A stretch of 64,000 nucleotides of DNA, taken from assembly GCF_039954625.1 (NCBI RefSeq), contig NZ_CP157199.1, positions 3,038,001 to 3,102,000 on the forward strand. Direction: 5' to 3'. This DNA is from Pontimicrobium sp. SW4 (GTDB taxonomy: Bacteria; Bacteroidota; Bacteroidia; Flavobacteriales; Flavobacteriaceae). Below are positions 54,164 through 62,483 of this stretch, one piece after another. The notes under the pieces were generated by a model. It saw only the letters and a list, made by a program, of their open reading frames with translations. It had not been told where the DNA came from and did not search any database. Each line of letters starts with the position of its first letter. The first letter of the stretch is position 1. Made by a program: the position numbers and the translations under genes.

Positions 54164-57100
54164 TGGCTTTCTTAAAATACTCTTGCACTTTCTTTTTATA
54201 AACTTGCTGCAAAGGTAATGCTTGCCTATTTAATATTTCGGTAGTATTAAAATATTGTTTGGCGTTTTGAAGCTGTGTATTTGTAAGGCTATTGAATTGT
54301 TCTTGATTAGTTTTAGATTTGCGTTTATTGTCTTCTCCTTGTTGAAACGTTGCGTTTTCTAGTTTTAAAAGTTGATGTTGTAAATTCATCATCCGTTGAA
54401 GTGTTCTATTAGTAAAGCCTTTGTTAAGCAAATCGTTTTCTATAGATTCCATTTCACGCAATAAGTTACCTCCCGCCCCTTCTTTTCCTTGCTTTCCAAT
54501 TTTTTCTTCAAGTGCTTGACGCAATTGTTGTTGTTGTTGGTATATTTCAAATAATTCTCCATTTAATTCTTCACTATTACCACCTTCACCCTCTTGCTGT
54601 TGTCCTTCACCTTCTTTTTGTTCGCCTTCTTCCCCCTCTTTACCTTTCTCACCATCTTTCTTCTTTCCTTCCTCACTCTTTTTTAAGCCTTCTTCCATTT
54701 GCTTGTTAAGTTCTTCTTGACTCATAATAATGTCTGGTAGCTGCATATCACCTCCTTGACCTTGTCCTGGAGAAGGATTCATTTGGCTTTCCATATTATC
54801 AAGGATATCGCTTAATAAACTTGCCAATGTGTTCGCCGATGTTACTGCATACTGTTGAGCAGCTACGCCTTGATACAGTCTATTTTCTGCTAACTGCTCT
54901 AGAGACTTGTCTATATTAAAAAATACTTCTGTAATTTCTTTATTAATACTTTCAGAAAGTGTTGGTTGACGTAAGGATAAAGCAAATAAGCTATCATCTA
55001 CATGCTCAAAATGCTCTCTAAGATTTTGTTGCTTAATTAAGTATTTAGCATACTCATTATGATTGACTTGTATGGATTTAAATTTATCCATAATATCCTC
55101 TTGATCGAATGAATACAAAACTAAATTGTCTAGAACCTGTCTCAATATATCAATATCTTCAGACATTTGTTCAGAGGTTCCACTCATCATTGACTGCTGC
55201 ATTTGCTCGCTCATTTGCTTCATCTTTTGAGCTGCTTTCTTCTGATTCTTTTTTGCGTTGTTTTGCTGTTGCTCTTTATTTTGTTGGTCTTGACTTTCTT
55301 CCTTTTTTTCTAAATTTTCGCTAGCTTCTTGTTGTTCCTTTTTAATATCTTCTTCTTTCTTTTTGTCGTTTGGAACTTCTAGAGGCTCTCTTAACTTCTC
55401 GTTTTCTTTACGCAAATCTTCTAGTTCTTTTTCAATATCCTCAAACTTCTTATTTAACTCGTCTTGCTTTTCTTTAGTATTATTCTCTTCAGATTCTTCA
55501 GATAGTTTCTCTTGCTCTTTAGCTAATTCTTCCAATTCTACGCGAATCTTTTCAGATTTCATGGTTACATAATATCTTTTGGTAAGTTCTAGTAATTGCT
55601 GCAAGCTCCGTTTTTTGTTCTTATTCTGCTTAGCTAATTCTTCAAGTTTTTGTGACAACTCTTCTTTTTGAATTTTCTCTGAAAGTTTTTCAAGCTCTTT
55701 AAGTAATTCTTCATCTTTCTTTAATTGCTCTTGATTTTCTTCAAGACGTTGCTTTAAACTTTCCTTAAATGGATCTTCTTTGTTCTCTTTTTGAAAGTCT
55801 TCTAAATTCTCCTTCAATTGCTTATTGAAGTTTTTCATCATTTCATCCTGTTGCTTTTGGCGCTTAAGAAAGTTTTCTAACTTCTTTTTATCATTAAAAT
55901 TAAGTTCTGATTTTTCTTTTTGGGTTTTTGAAAACTCTTTTAATTCTTCATCTTGCTCTTCAAGCTTTTCAAGCGAATTATTTAAATCTTCAATAGTTTC
56001 ACTTTGTTCTTTTAATTGTTCTTGCTCAACTTCATCTTTTGTTAATTTTCTATATGAAAACGTATTACTCTTAGTGCTTTTGTAGTTGCTTAGAATGTCA
56101 TTATCAAACACTTCAAAATACAAGTCATAACTAACGCCTTCTTCTAAATTCAACTGATTAGGAAAAACACTTACAAACTCATCAAAATTAGAGTTTGACA
56201 CTGTTAAGCGCTCTGTTTTTTTATCACCCTCAGAACTACTTGGATAATACACCAATTGTAGTTTGCTTAATCCATAATCATCACTAACTTGACCATAAAA
56301 ATAAAGTGTTTGGCTATCTAGAGAGTCTTGCTCCATTTTCACATTCAATTCAGGATATTCGTCTCTTATTACATTTATCGAAAAGGCTAGGCTTTCATAA
56401 TCCTTCAACTCTTTATTACTTGTTTTTAGGCTATAATCAAGCGACTTAAATAGGCGTTGAGACAAGCTAAATGCATTATTCTCTCCATTGAATTGAAGTA
56501 AGGAGTCTTGAGTGTTTAATATAACGCTTTCTGTGGTTTTTGTTTTTAGTTTCCATGTAACTTTAGTTCCTTGTGGCACTACTGCATTTCCGTTACTTTT
56601 AAGAGTTTCGTCTTGTTTTTTTGTATACGCTGGATAATCTAGAACCAAATCGAAACTTAGTAATGTTGGTGTATTAATTACTTCTAAATCATACGTTTTA
56701 GAAGTAACATTATTTGCAACTAAATTAAATTGAAGATTCTCTTTTGGCTGTGCAAAAATGTATTCAAAAACACCTGAATTAATCTGTTTTAAATAATACG
56801 TTTCATTATTATAATTTATCTGGACATTATCTGGAATAACCTCTCCTTCGGTTTGAACTACTAGTGTAAAATCTTTGTTTTCTAAAACATTTAAGCTATC
56901 GTTTATAACATAGAATTGAAAAGGCGCTGGTGGTTCATATGCTGTTTTATAATTTACAACACGCTCATAACTGTCACTAAACCAATTATACTTTCCCGAA
57001 ATGAAAGAAAATAAAATAATAGTTATAGGAATTGCTGCATACTTTAAATATTTAACATTGCTCTTAAAATTAATTGCTAGTTTAAAAGGGATTGGATTTA

Positions 57101-57503
57101 ATTCTATTGCTTTTTGATCAATACTAGCCAACAAAAGTTCCGATTCTTTCGAGGTTTCTTTTAACTGAAGTACATTAAGCAGCTTATCGTTAACCTCAGG
57201 AAAATGATTCCCAATAATTTTTGAAGCATCTACATAATTAATGCCTTTTTGAAATTTAAAGAGCTTAGCAATAGGCTTTGCTATAAACTTTAAGAACAAG
57301 GCAATCTCTACAAGTATAAATACCCAAAACAAAATAGCTCTAGCGGTTGGGTTTAACCAAAGGGCATACTCGATTAAAAGCGTTATTAAAAAATAGAGCA
57401 AACCAATCGCTAAAAATAAAATAGTTCCTTTTATAAGTTCGTTGGTATAGTACTTTTTAATAAACGCTTCAAGCTTGTCTTGTATGTTCTTAAAGTTGCT
57501 CAA
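54156..57503 (-). CDS. DUF4175 family large membrane-anchored coiled-coil protein
   Basis: This 1115-residue protein has three or so membrane helices in the first 175 residues, a beta-rich region (about 180-490), then about 400 residues of Glu/Lys/Gln-rich coiled coil and a long acidic low-complexity stretch near 955-1010 (EGEEGEQKEGEGQQQEGEGG). It matches the poorly understood DUF4175 family of Bacteroidota. The start is TTG. It is the first gene before ybeY and mnmG. Function is unknown; an envelope scaffold or protease-associated factor is a guess. Confidence 0.82.
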   Translation of the reverse strand: MSNFKNIQDKLEAFIKKYYTNELIKGTILFLAIGLLYFLITLLIEYALWLNPTARAILFWVFILVEIALFLKFIAKPIAKLFKFQKGINYVDASKIIGNHFPEVNDKLLNVLQLKETSKESELLLASIDQKAIELNPIPFKLAINFKSNVKYLKYAAIPITIILFSFISGKYNWFSDSYERVVNYKTAYEPPAPFQFYVINDSLNVLENKDFTLVVQTEGEVIPDNVQINYNNETYYLKQINSGVFEYIFAQPKENLQFNLVANNVTSKTYDLEVINTPTLLSFDLVLDYPAYTKKQDETLKSNGNAVVPQGTKVTWKLKTKTTESVILNTQDSLLQFNGENNAFSLSQRLFKSLDYSLKTSNKELKDYESLAFSINVIRDEYPELNVKMEQDSLDSQTLYFYGQVSDDYGLSKLQLVYYPSSSEGDKKTERLTVSNSNFDEFVSVFPNQLNLEEGVSYDLYFEVFDNDILSNYKSTKSNTFSYRKLTKDEVEQEQLKEQSETIEDLNNSLEKLEEQDEELKEFSKTQKEKSELNFNDKKKLENFLKRQKQQDEMMKNFNKQLKENLEDFQKENKEDPFKESLKQRLEENQEQLKKDEELLKELEKLSEKIQKEELSQKLEELAKQNKNKKRSLQQLLELTKRYYVTMKSEKIRVELEELAKEQEKLSEESEENNTKEKQDELNKKFEDIEKELEDLRKENEKLREPLEVPNDKKKEEDIKKEQQEASENLEKKEESQDQQNKEQQQNNAKKNQKKAAQKMKQMSEQMQQSMMSGTSEQMSEDIDILRQVLDNLVLYSFDQEDIMDKFKSIQVNHNEYAKYLIKQQNLREHFEHVDDSLFALSLRQPTLSESINKEITEVFFNIDKSLEQLAENRLYQGVAAQQYAVTSANTLASLLSDILDNMESQMNPSPGQGQGGDMQLPDIIMSQEELNKQMEEGLKKSEEGKKKDGEKGKEGEEGEQKEGEGQQQEGEGGNSEELNGELFEIYQQQQQLRQALEEKIGKQGKEGAGGNLLREMESIENDLLNKGFTNRTLQRMMNLQHQLLKLENATFQQGEDNKRKSKTNQEQFNSLTNTQLQNAKQYFNTTEILNRQALPLQQVYKKKVQEYFKKAND

Positions 57504-57627
57504 TCGCCTATTTTTAATAGTTTCAACTAATAAAATTACAATTTTATTGTTAACTTGTAATACTATTTATATATAACATTCTGTTAAAGTCGACAACTAG
57601 CGCTATCAATCGATTTATTGTGATGCA

Positions 57628-58671
57628 ATGAAAGATTTAAAATACTTATCTGCCTTATCTGTTCCATTTAGTGTCATTATTGGACTGTATTTTAAGGGGG
57701 TTTGGTTGTTTCTAACGCCTTTTTATATTTTTGCCCTTATACCAATTTTAGAGCTAATTCTAAAAGAAGAAAATAGTAATTTTTCTGATGAAGAAGTGTC
57801 ATCTAGAGCCATCAATCCTGTTTTTGATTGGTTACTTTACTTAAATCTTCCTATTGTTTATGGGTTACTAGTTTGGGCATTGTTAGAAGTTTCAAGTTAT
57901 GGTTTTGAATCCTATGAATTTGTTGGATTGGTAATATCGGTTGGCATTGTTTTGGGTGGAAACGGTATTAATGTAGCTCATGAACTTGGTCACAGACAAG
58001 CCTCAAAAGAACGCTTTATTGGTAAGGCTCTACTATTACCTTCACTGTACATGCATTTTTATATTGAACACAATTTTGGACATCATTTACACGCTGCAAC
58101 TAAAGAAGACCCTGCAACCGCAAGATTCAAACAAACTGTATATTCCTTTTGGTTGACATCAACTATTAGACAATATTTTAGCGCTTGGCGTATTCAAAAA
58201 CGATTGCTAGAGAATTACAAATTATCCTTCTTTTCGTTACGAAATGATATGTTATGGTATGTAATTTTTCAAGGATTATATTTAATAATCATCCTTTTTG
58301 TTTTTGGAAAAATGGCATTATTGTTTGGGGTTTTAGCTGCAATTGTTGGGGTTTTACTTTTAGAAACTGTCAATTATATTGAGCATTATGGTTTGCTTAG
58401 AAAGAAAAAGGAATCTGGTCGCTACGAGCGCGTTAAAGAAATCCATTCATGGAACTCAAATCATGTCATTGGTAGAATTTTGCTCTATGAACTCACAAGG
58501 CATAGTGACCATCATTTTAGGTCTTCAAAAAAATATCAAATTTTAGAATGTCATGAAAATAGTCCTCAGTTGCCTTATGGTTATCCAACATCAATGGTTT
58601 TAGCCTTGTTTCCTCCTTTCTGGTTTTCAATAATGAATAAGCGAGTTCCACGTGAAATGATTTCAGCTTAG
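57628..58671 (+). CDS. alkB: AlkB-type alkane 1-monooxygenase, membrane diiron
   Basis: AlkB hydroxylates terminal carbons of alkanes using a diiron centre in the membrane. The 347-residue protein has the three His boxes: HELGH at 118-122, HNFGHH at 148-153 and RHSDHH at 291-296, plus NYIEHYG at 249-255. About six membrane segments are visible. It needs electrons from a rubredoxin/reductase pair, which is not beside it. It lies alone, upstream of gltX, on the plus strand. A fatty acid or xylene substrate is possible. Confidence 0.9.
   Translation: MKDLKYLSALSVPFSVIIGLYFKGVWLFLTPFYIFALIPILELILKEENSNFSDEEVSSRAINPVFDWLLYLNLPIVYGLLVWALLEVSSYGFESYEFVGLVISVGIVLGGNGINVAHELGHRQASKERFIGKALLLPSLYMHFYIEHNFGHHLHAATKEDPATARFKQTVYSFWLTSTIRQYFSAWRIQKRLLENYKLSFFSLRNDMLWYVIFQGLYLIIILFVFGKMALLFGVLAAIVGVLLLETVNYIEHYGLLRKKKESGRYERVKEIHSWNSNHVIGRILLYELTRHSDHHFRSSKKYQILECHENSPQLPYGYPTSMVLALFPPFWFSIMNKRVPREMISA
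58644..58659. promoter_or_regulatory. Degenerate parS-like site in the alkB gene
   Basis: AGTTCCACGTGAAATG matches classical parS at 13 of 16 positions; the inner 13 bases are intact. It is inside codons for VPRE near the alkB C-terminus, so chance is possible. It is a third, weaker candidate. Confidence 0.35.
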
Positions 58672-58697
58672 AATCTTTCTTTTCATAATTATCGTTT

Positions 58698-58705
58698 TAT
58701 CTTTG
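58698..58705 (+). promoter_or_regulatory. Predicted -7 box of gltX
   Basis: TATCTTTG is a perfect match, 15 bases before the chosen gltX ATG. The reading frame is open to a TTG inside this box, so the longer version is rejected. Confidence 0.6.
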
Positions 58706-58720
58706 CAGCAAATTTTTAGC

Positions 58721-60235
58721 ATGAATAAAAATGTTCGCGTGCGATTTGCACCAAGTCCAACAGGACCATTACATATTGGAGGTGTAAGAACTGCCCTTTT
58801 CAATTATTTATTTGCAAAAAAACACAACGGAACTTTTGTGTTACGCATTGAAGACACTGACCAGAACAGATATGTTGAAGGTGCTGAAGATTACATTGTA
58901 GAGTCTTTAAATTGGTGTGGAATCCCTTTTGATGAGGGTCCAGAGAAAAATGAAAAATTTGGCCCTTACAGACAAAGCGAACGCAAGCATTTATACAAAC
59001 AACATGCTGAAGAGTTAATTGGTAAAGGAAAGGCTTATTACGCTTTTGATACAGCTGATGAATTAGACGCTCACAGAAAAGAGCATGAGTCGCAAGGAAA
59101 AACATTTATTTATAATTGGCACAATAGAGAAAAATTAACAAACTCTATTTCCTTATCTAAAGAAGAAACTGAGAAACGTATCGCAAATGGAGATGATTAC
59201 GTTATTCGTTTTTGGTCTCCGAAAGACGAAACACTTCATTTAAATGATATTATTCGGGGTGATATTAAAATTGACACAAATGTATTAGATGATAAAGTGC
59301 TTTTTAAAAGTGACGGTATGCCAACCTATCATCTAGCTAATATTGTTGATGATCATTTAATGGAGATCTCTCATGTTATTCGTGGAGAAGAATGGTTACC
59401 GTCTTTGGCCTTACACCAACAATTGTATGATGCTTTTGGCTGGAGTGCGCCTGAGTTTGCTCATTTACCATTAATATTAAAACCAACAGGGAAAGGTAAG
59501 CTAAGTAAACGTGATGGAGACAAGTTAGGATTTCCAGTGTTTCCATTAGAGTGGAAAGATCCAAAGTCTGGAAAAATTTCAAGAGGTTATAAGGAAGATG
59601 GTTATTTCCCTGAGGCAATGGTAAACTTTTTATCATTTTTAGGGTGGAATCCTGGAACTGAGCAAGAACTATTTAGCTTGGATGAATTAATTAACGCATT
59701 TGAATTAGAGCGTGTGAATAAATCTGGAGCACGTTTTGATCCTGAAAAAATTAAATGGTTCAATCACCATTATATGCAAGAACAGTCTAATGAATATTTG
59801 GCTAAGTTATTTAAAGCGTCTCGAAATGAATTAGTGTCTATTGATGACAATTATATTTCATTAGTAATTAGCTTGGTTAAAGAGCGAGCTACATTTGTAA
59901 GTGACTTTTGGGAACTAACACACTATTTCTTTTCTGCACCAACTAATTATGATGAAAAAGCGTCTAAAAAAGCTTTTAAAGATGATACAAATGAGGTTTT
60001 TGAAAAAGTAATTGTGCTTGTAAATTCAGTAGATGACTATACAACTGAAAATCTTCAAAATACAATTAAGGGTTGGATTACATCAAACGATATTGGTTTT
60101 GGCAAGGTAATGATGCCGTTACGTCTAGCGTTGGTTGGCGCCTTACAAGGCCCTGATGTATTTGATATTATGTTTATGATTGGCAAAGCCGAAACAATTA
60201 AGCGTATTGAGAATGCAATTCAATTTATCGCTTAA
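58721..60235 (+). CDS. gltX: Glutamyl-tRNA synthetase
   Basis: The enzyme charges tRNA-Glu. From the ATG it has 504 residues, with the HIGH-type motif HIG at 18-20 in PLHIGGVR and the KMSKS-type motif KLSKR at 260-264. LRIEDTDQNRYVEG is the usual Glu-binding region. The end overlaps the convergent barrel gene by 4 bases. Confidence 0.98.
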   Translation: MNKNVRVRFAPSPTGPLHIGGVRTALFNYLFAKKHNGTFVLRIEDTDQNRYVEGAEDYIVESLNWCGIPFDEGPEKNEKFGPYRQSERKHLYKQHAEELIGKGKAYYAFDTADELDAHRKEHESQGKTFIYNWHNREKLTNSISLSKEETEKRIANGDDYVIRFWSPKDETLHLNDIIRGDIKIDTNVLDDKVLFKSDGMPTYHLANIVDDHLMEISHVIRGEEWLPSLALHQQLYDAFGWSAPEFAHLPLILKPTGKGKLSKRDGDKLGFPVFPLEWKDPKSGKISRGYKEDGYFPEAMVNFLSFLGWNPGTEQELFSLDELINAFELERVNKSGARFDPEKIKWFNHHYMQEQSNEYLAKLFKASRNELVSIDDNYISLVISLVKERATFVSDFWELTHYFFSAPTNYDEKASKKAFKDDTNEVFEKVIVLVNSVDDYTTENLQNTIKGWITSNDIGFGKVMMPLRLALVGALQGPDVFDIMFMIGKAETIKRIENAIQFIA

Positions 60236-60903
60236 AATGTAAATATCGCTGTAAACATAATTGTTTCTGGGTTGCCTTTAAAATCATCTACACCTACAAT
60301 ATTGCTGTTAAGCTTTTCAAACATGTTTAAAAAGCCATAAACATATTGCGCTCTTAATTTTATTGGCCCAATGCCAGCCGTCATTCCAATAGCTCCATTT
60401 ACATTAAATTTCGACATTTCTGTAATATGTGATGCCGATAAACCATTGTACCCATTAATAAAATAGTCCTCTTGTTGGCTATTCTTAAAATCTAAATCAC
60501 CATTATATTGCAATTGTGGTCCTGCATCAATTGTGAAATTATTTCCTATAACTTTTGCGTGAAATAAAAAACCTAATTGTGCCGCCATTAACTTATATTC
60601 TATTTGCTCGTTACCAGCAACGTCATCAGTCATTCTGCCTGAAATTTCTAGGGTGCTTTCAGAAATTTGCATACCATAACTTGCATTATACCATCGGTTT
60701 GGAATGTCAACTGTTGCGGCAAGAGCAACAACAAATCCATTCCCTTGAGTTGTTATAAAATTATCCGTTTTAATATTAAACAGGCTAACTCCTCCTCCTA
60801 TGCCAAATCCATTTTTAATATCATAGCTTGTATGTTGTGCTTGCGTAATTGTAACAAAAAGCATACTTAGTGCTACTAACAAGGTAAGTTGTTTGTTTTT
60901 CAT
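60232..60903 (-). CDS. Outer membrane beta-barrel protein (OMP_b-brl-like)
   Basis: From the ATG it has 223 residues: a signal peptide ending TITQAQ, then an alternating pattern of about eight to ten beta strands and a C-terminal strand ending in Phe (TIMFTAIFTF). It is of the PorT-like small barrel type, but I cannot say it is PorT itself, which has other neighbours. The frame extends 16 codons upstream through a perfect -7 box, so the ATG shown is chosen. Confidence 0.82.
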   Translation of the reverse strand: MKNKQLTLLVALSMLFVTITQAQHTSYDIKNGFGIGGGVSLFNIKTDNFITTQGNGFVVALAATVDIPNRWYNASYGMQISESTLEISGRMTDDVAGNEQIEYKLMAAQLGFLFHAKVIGNNFTIDAGPQLQYNGDLDFKNSQQEDYFINGYNGLSASHITEMSKFNVNGAIGMTAGIGPIKLRAQYVYGFLNMFEKLNSNIVGVDDFKGNPETIMFTAIFTF

Positions 60904-60925
60904 GTGATTTTTTAGCGTTCGGAAA

Positions 60926-60933
60926 CAAATATA
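60926..60933 (-). promoter_or_regulatory. Predicted -7 box of the barrel gene
   Basis: The minus strand reads TATATTTG, a perfect match, 22 bases before the ATG at 60903. It supports the shorter start. Confidence 0.6.
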
Positions 60934-60981
60934 ACTTAATTTAGTATTCATTTATTTTCTAACCATTTTTAATATTCTGTT

Positions 60982-61911
60982 ATGGAACAATTTATTTTTA
61001 TCCCTATTGCTTTTTTTGCATTAATAATTCTAATTTCTGCTTTTTTTATTGTGAAACAGCAAACAGCTGTAATTATTGAGCGATTTGGTAGGTTTCAAAG
61101 TATTCGTCACTCTGGGTTGCAATTAAAAATTCCTTTGGTTGATAGAATTGCAGGGCGTTTGAGTTTGAAGATTCAGCAACTGGATGTGATTATAGAAACC
61201 AAAACGCTTGATGATGTATTTGTGCGTTTAAAAGTCTCTGTACAATACAAAGTAATACGCGATAAAGTATACGATGCATTTTATAAGCTTGATTATCCTC
61301 ACGACCAAATTACGTCTTATGTATTTGATGTTGTACGCGCAGAAGTGCCTAAAATGAAATTAGACGATGTGTTTGTTAAAAAAGATGATATTGCCTTGGC
61401 TGTAAAAGCTGAGCTCAACGATGCAATGTCTGACTATGGTTTTGACATTATTAAAACATTAGTGACAGATATCGATCCTGATGCGCAAGTAAAACAAGCC
61501 ATGAACAGAATTAATGCCTCGGAACGAGAAAAAATTGCAGCACAGTTTGAAGGTGATGCTGCTCGTATTCTTATAGTAGAAAAGGCAAAAGCTGAAGCTG
61601 AAAGTAAGCGATTACAAGGTCAAGGTATTGCAGACCAACGTCGTGAAATTGCACGTGGATTAGAAGAGTCTGTAGAGGTTCTTAATAAAGTTGGTATTAA
61701 CTCTCAAGAGGCTTCTGCTTTAATTGTGGTTACGCAACACTATGATACATTACAAGCTATTGGTGGTGAAACAAACAGTAATTTAATCTTATTACCTAAT
61801 TCACCTCAAGCAGGAAGTAATATGCTTAATGATATGGTGGCTAGCTTTACAGCAAGTAATCAAATTGGTGAAGCTATGAAGAACTCGAACAGCAAGAAAA
61901 AGGATGAATAA
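60982..61911 (+). CDS. SPFH domain (band 7, stomatin-like) protein
   Basis: The 309-residue protein has an N-terminal membrane helix (about 5-26) and an SPFH domain with VKQQTAVIIERFGRFQ, then a helical region with KAKAEAESKRLQGQGIADQR. Such proteins scaffold membrane domains or bind proteases. It overlaps the next gene by 8 bases, so the two are probably one unit. Confidence 0.92.
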   Translation: MEQFIFIPIAFFALIILISAFFIVKQQTAVIIERFGRFQSIRHSGLQLKIPLVDRIAGRLSLKIQQLDVIIETKTLDDVFVRLKVSVQYKVIRDKVYDAFYKLDYPHDQITSYVFDVVRAEVPKMKLDDVFVKKDDIALAVKAELNDAMSDYGFDIIKTLVTDIDPDAQVKQAMNRINASEREKIAAQFEGDAARILIVEKAKAEAESKRLQGQGIADQRREIARGLEESVEVLNKVGINSQEASALIVVTQHYDTLQAIGGETNSNLILLPNSPQAGSNMLNDMVASFTASNQIGEAMKNSNSKKKDE

Positions 61912-62440
61912 AATATGTTCTAAATTAATATTAATGCTGTTACTTGTTTGTGGCAGCATTTCTTTTGCTCAAAATAAATCTGAGTTAAAAGCCCAAGCGT
62001 TAAAAGATGCGAAAACTACCTCTCAAGCAACACTTAAGTTTGATTTTGAAACAGTTTTAAAACATACTTATCCTGGCGTTGTAACATTAATGGGCGGCCA
62101 AGAAAAAGCTATAAACCTATTGGAATCTACATTTAATTCTATGGCTCAAGAGGGCTTTGTCTTTGAAAAGGCTGAAATAATTAATGTTTCTGATATCGTA
62201 TATGAACAAGACCAATATCGTTGCTACGTAGAAAGTTACAATCAAATGACAATGAATAATTTAAGAATTAAATCTAAGGCTTATTTATTGGGTATTTATA
62301 ATGCTAATTTAAAATACTGGTATTTTATTGAGGCAAAACAAGTTAAAAATAGCGCTTTGATGGCTCAGGTATTTCCTGACTTTATAACTGCCCTTGTTAT
62401 TCCTGATAATGAAATGACTCAAGAAAAAATAGAAGATTAA
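61904..62440 (+). CDS. Secreted protein of unknown function
   Basis: I do not recognise a family in this 178-residue protein. It has a signal peptide (about 1-22, ending SISFAQ) and a probably alpha+beta fold with GQEKAINLLESTFNSMAQEGF and YWYFIEAKQVKNS. It is translationally coupled to the SPFH gene and ended by a terminator. A partner role for the SPFH protein is a guess from position. Confidence 0.72.
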   Translation: MNKICSKLILMLLLVCGSISFAQNKSELKAQALKDAKTTSQATLKFDFETVLKHTYPGVVTLMGGQEKAINLLESTFNSMAQEGFVFEKAEIINVSDIVYEQDQYRCYVESYNQMTMNNLRIKSKAYLLGIYNANLKYWYFIEAKQVKNSALMAQVFPDFITALVIPDNEMTQEKIED

Positions 62441-62441
62441 C

Positions 62442-62476
62442 AAAAAAACCTCGAAGCAATTACTTCGAGGTTTTTT
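62442..62476. terminator. Bidirectional terminator before glnS end
   Basis: A 9-bp perfect stem (ACCTCGAAG with CTTCGAGGT, 6-base loop) is flanked by an A run and a T run, extending the pairing to 14 bp. It serves the SPFH unit on the plus strand and glnS on the minus strand. Confidence 0.9.
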
Positions 62477-62483
62477 ATGCTTT

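Noticed and set aside
54580..54720. Repeat-like low-complexity DNA
   Set aside because: It encodes the acidic Glu/Gly/Gln tract of the DUF4175 protein and is not a tandem DNA repeat or CRISPR.
57529..57548. AATAAAATT/AATTTTATT inverted repeat upstream of the DUF4175 gene
   Set aside because: All A and T, expected by chance in such an AT-rich spacer, with no link to a known element.
58703..58720. TTG start six codons upstream of gltX
   Set aside because: The TTG is the last three bases of the -7 promoter box, so it would not be in the mRNA.
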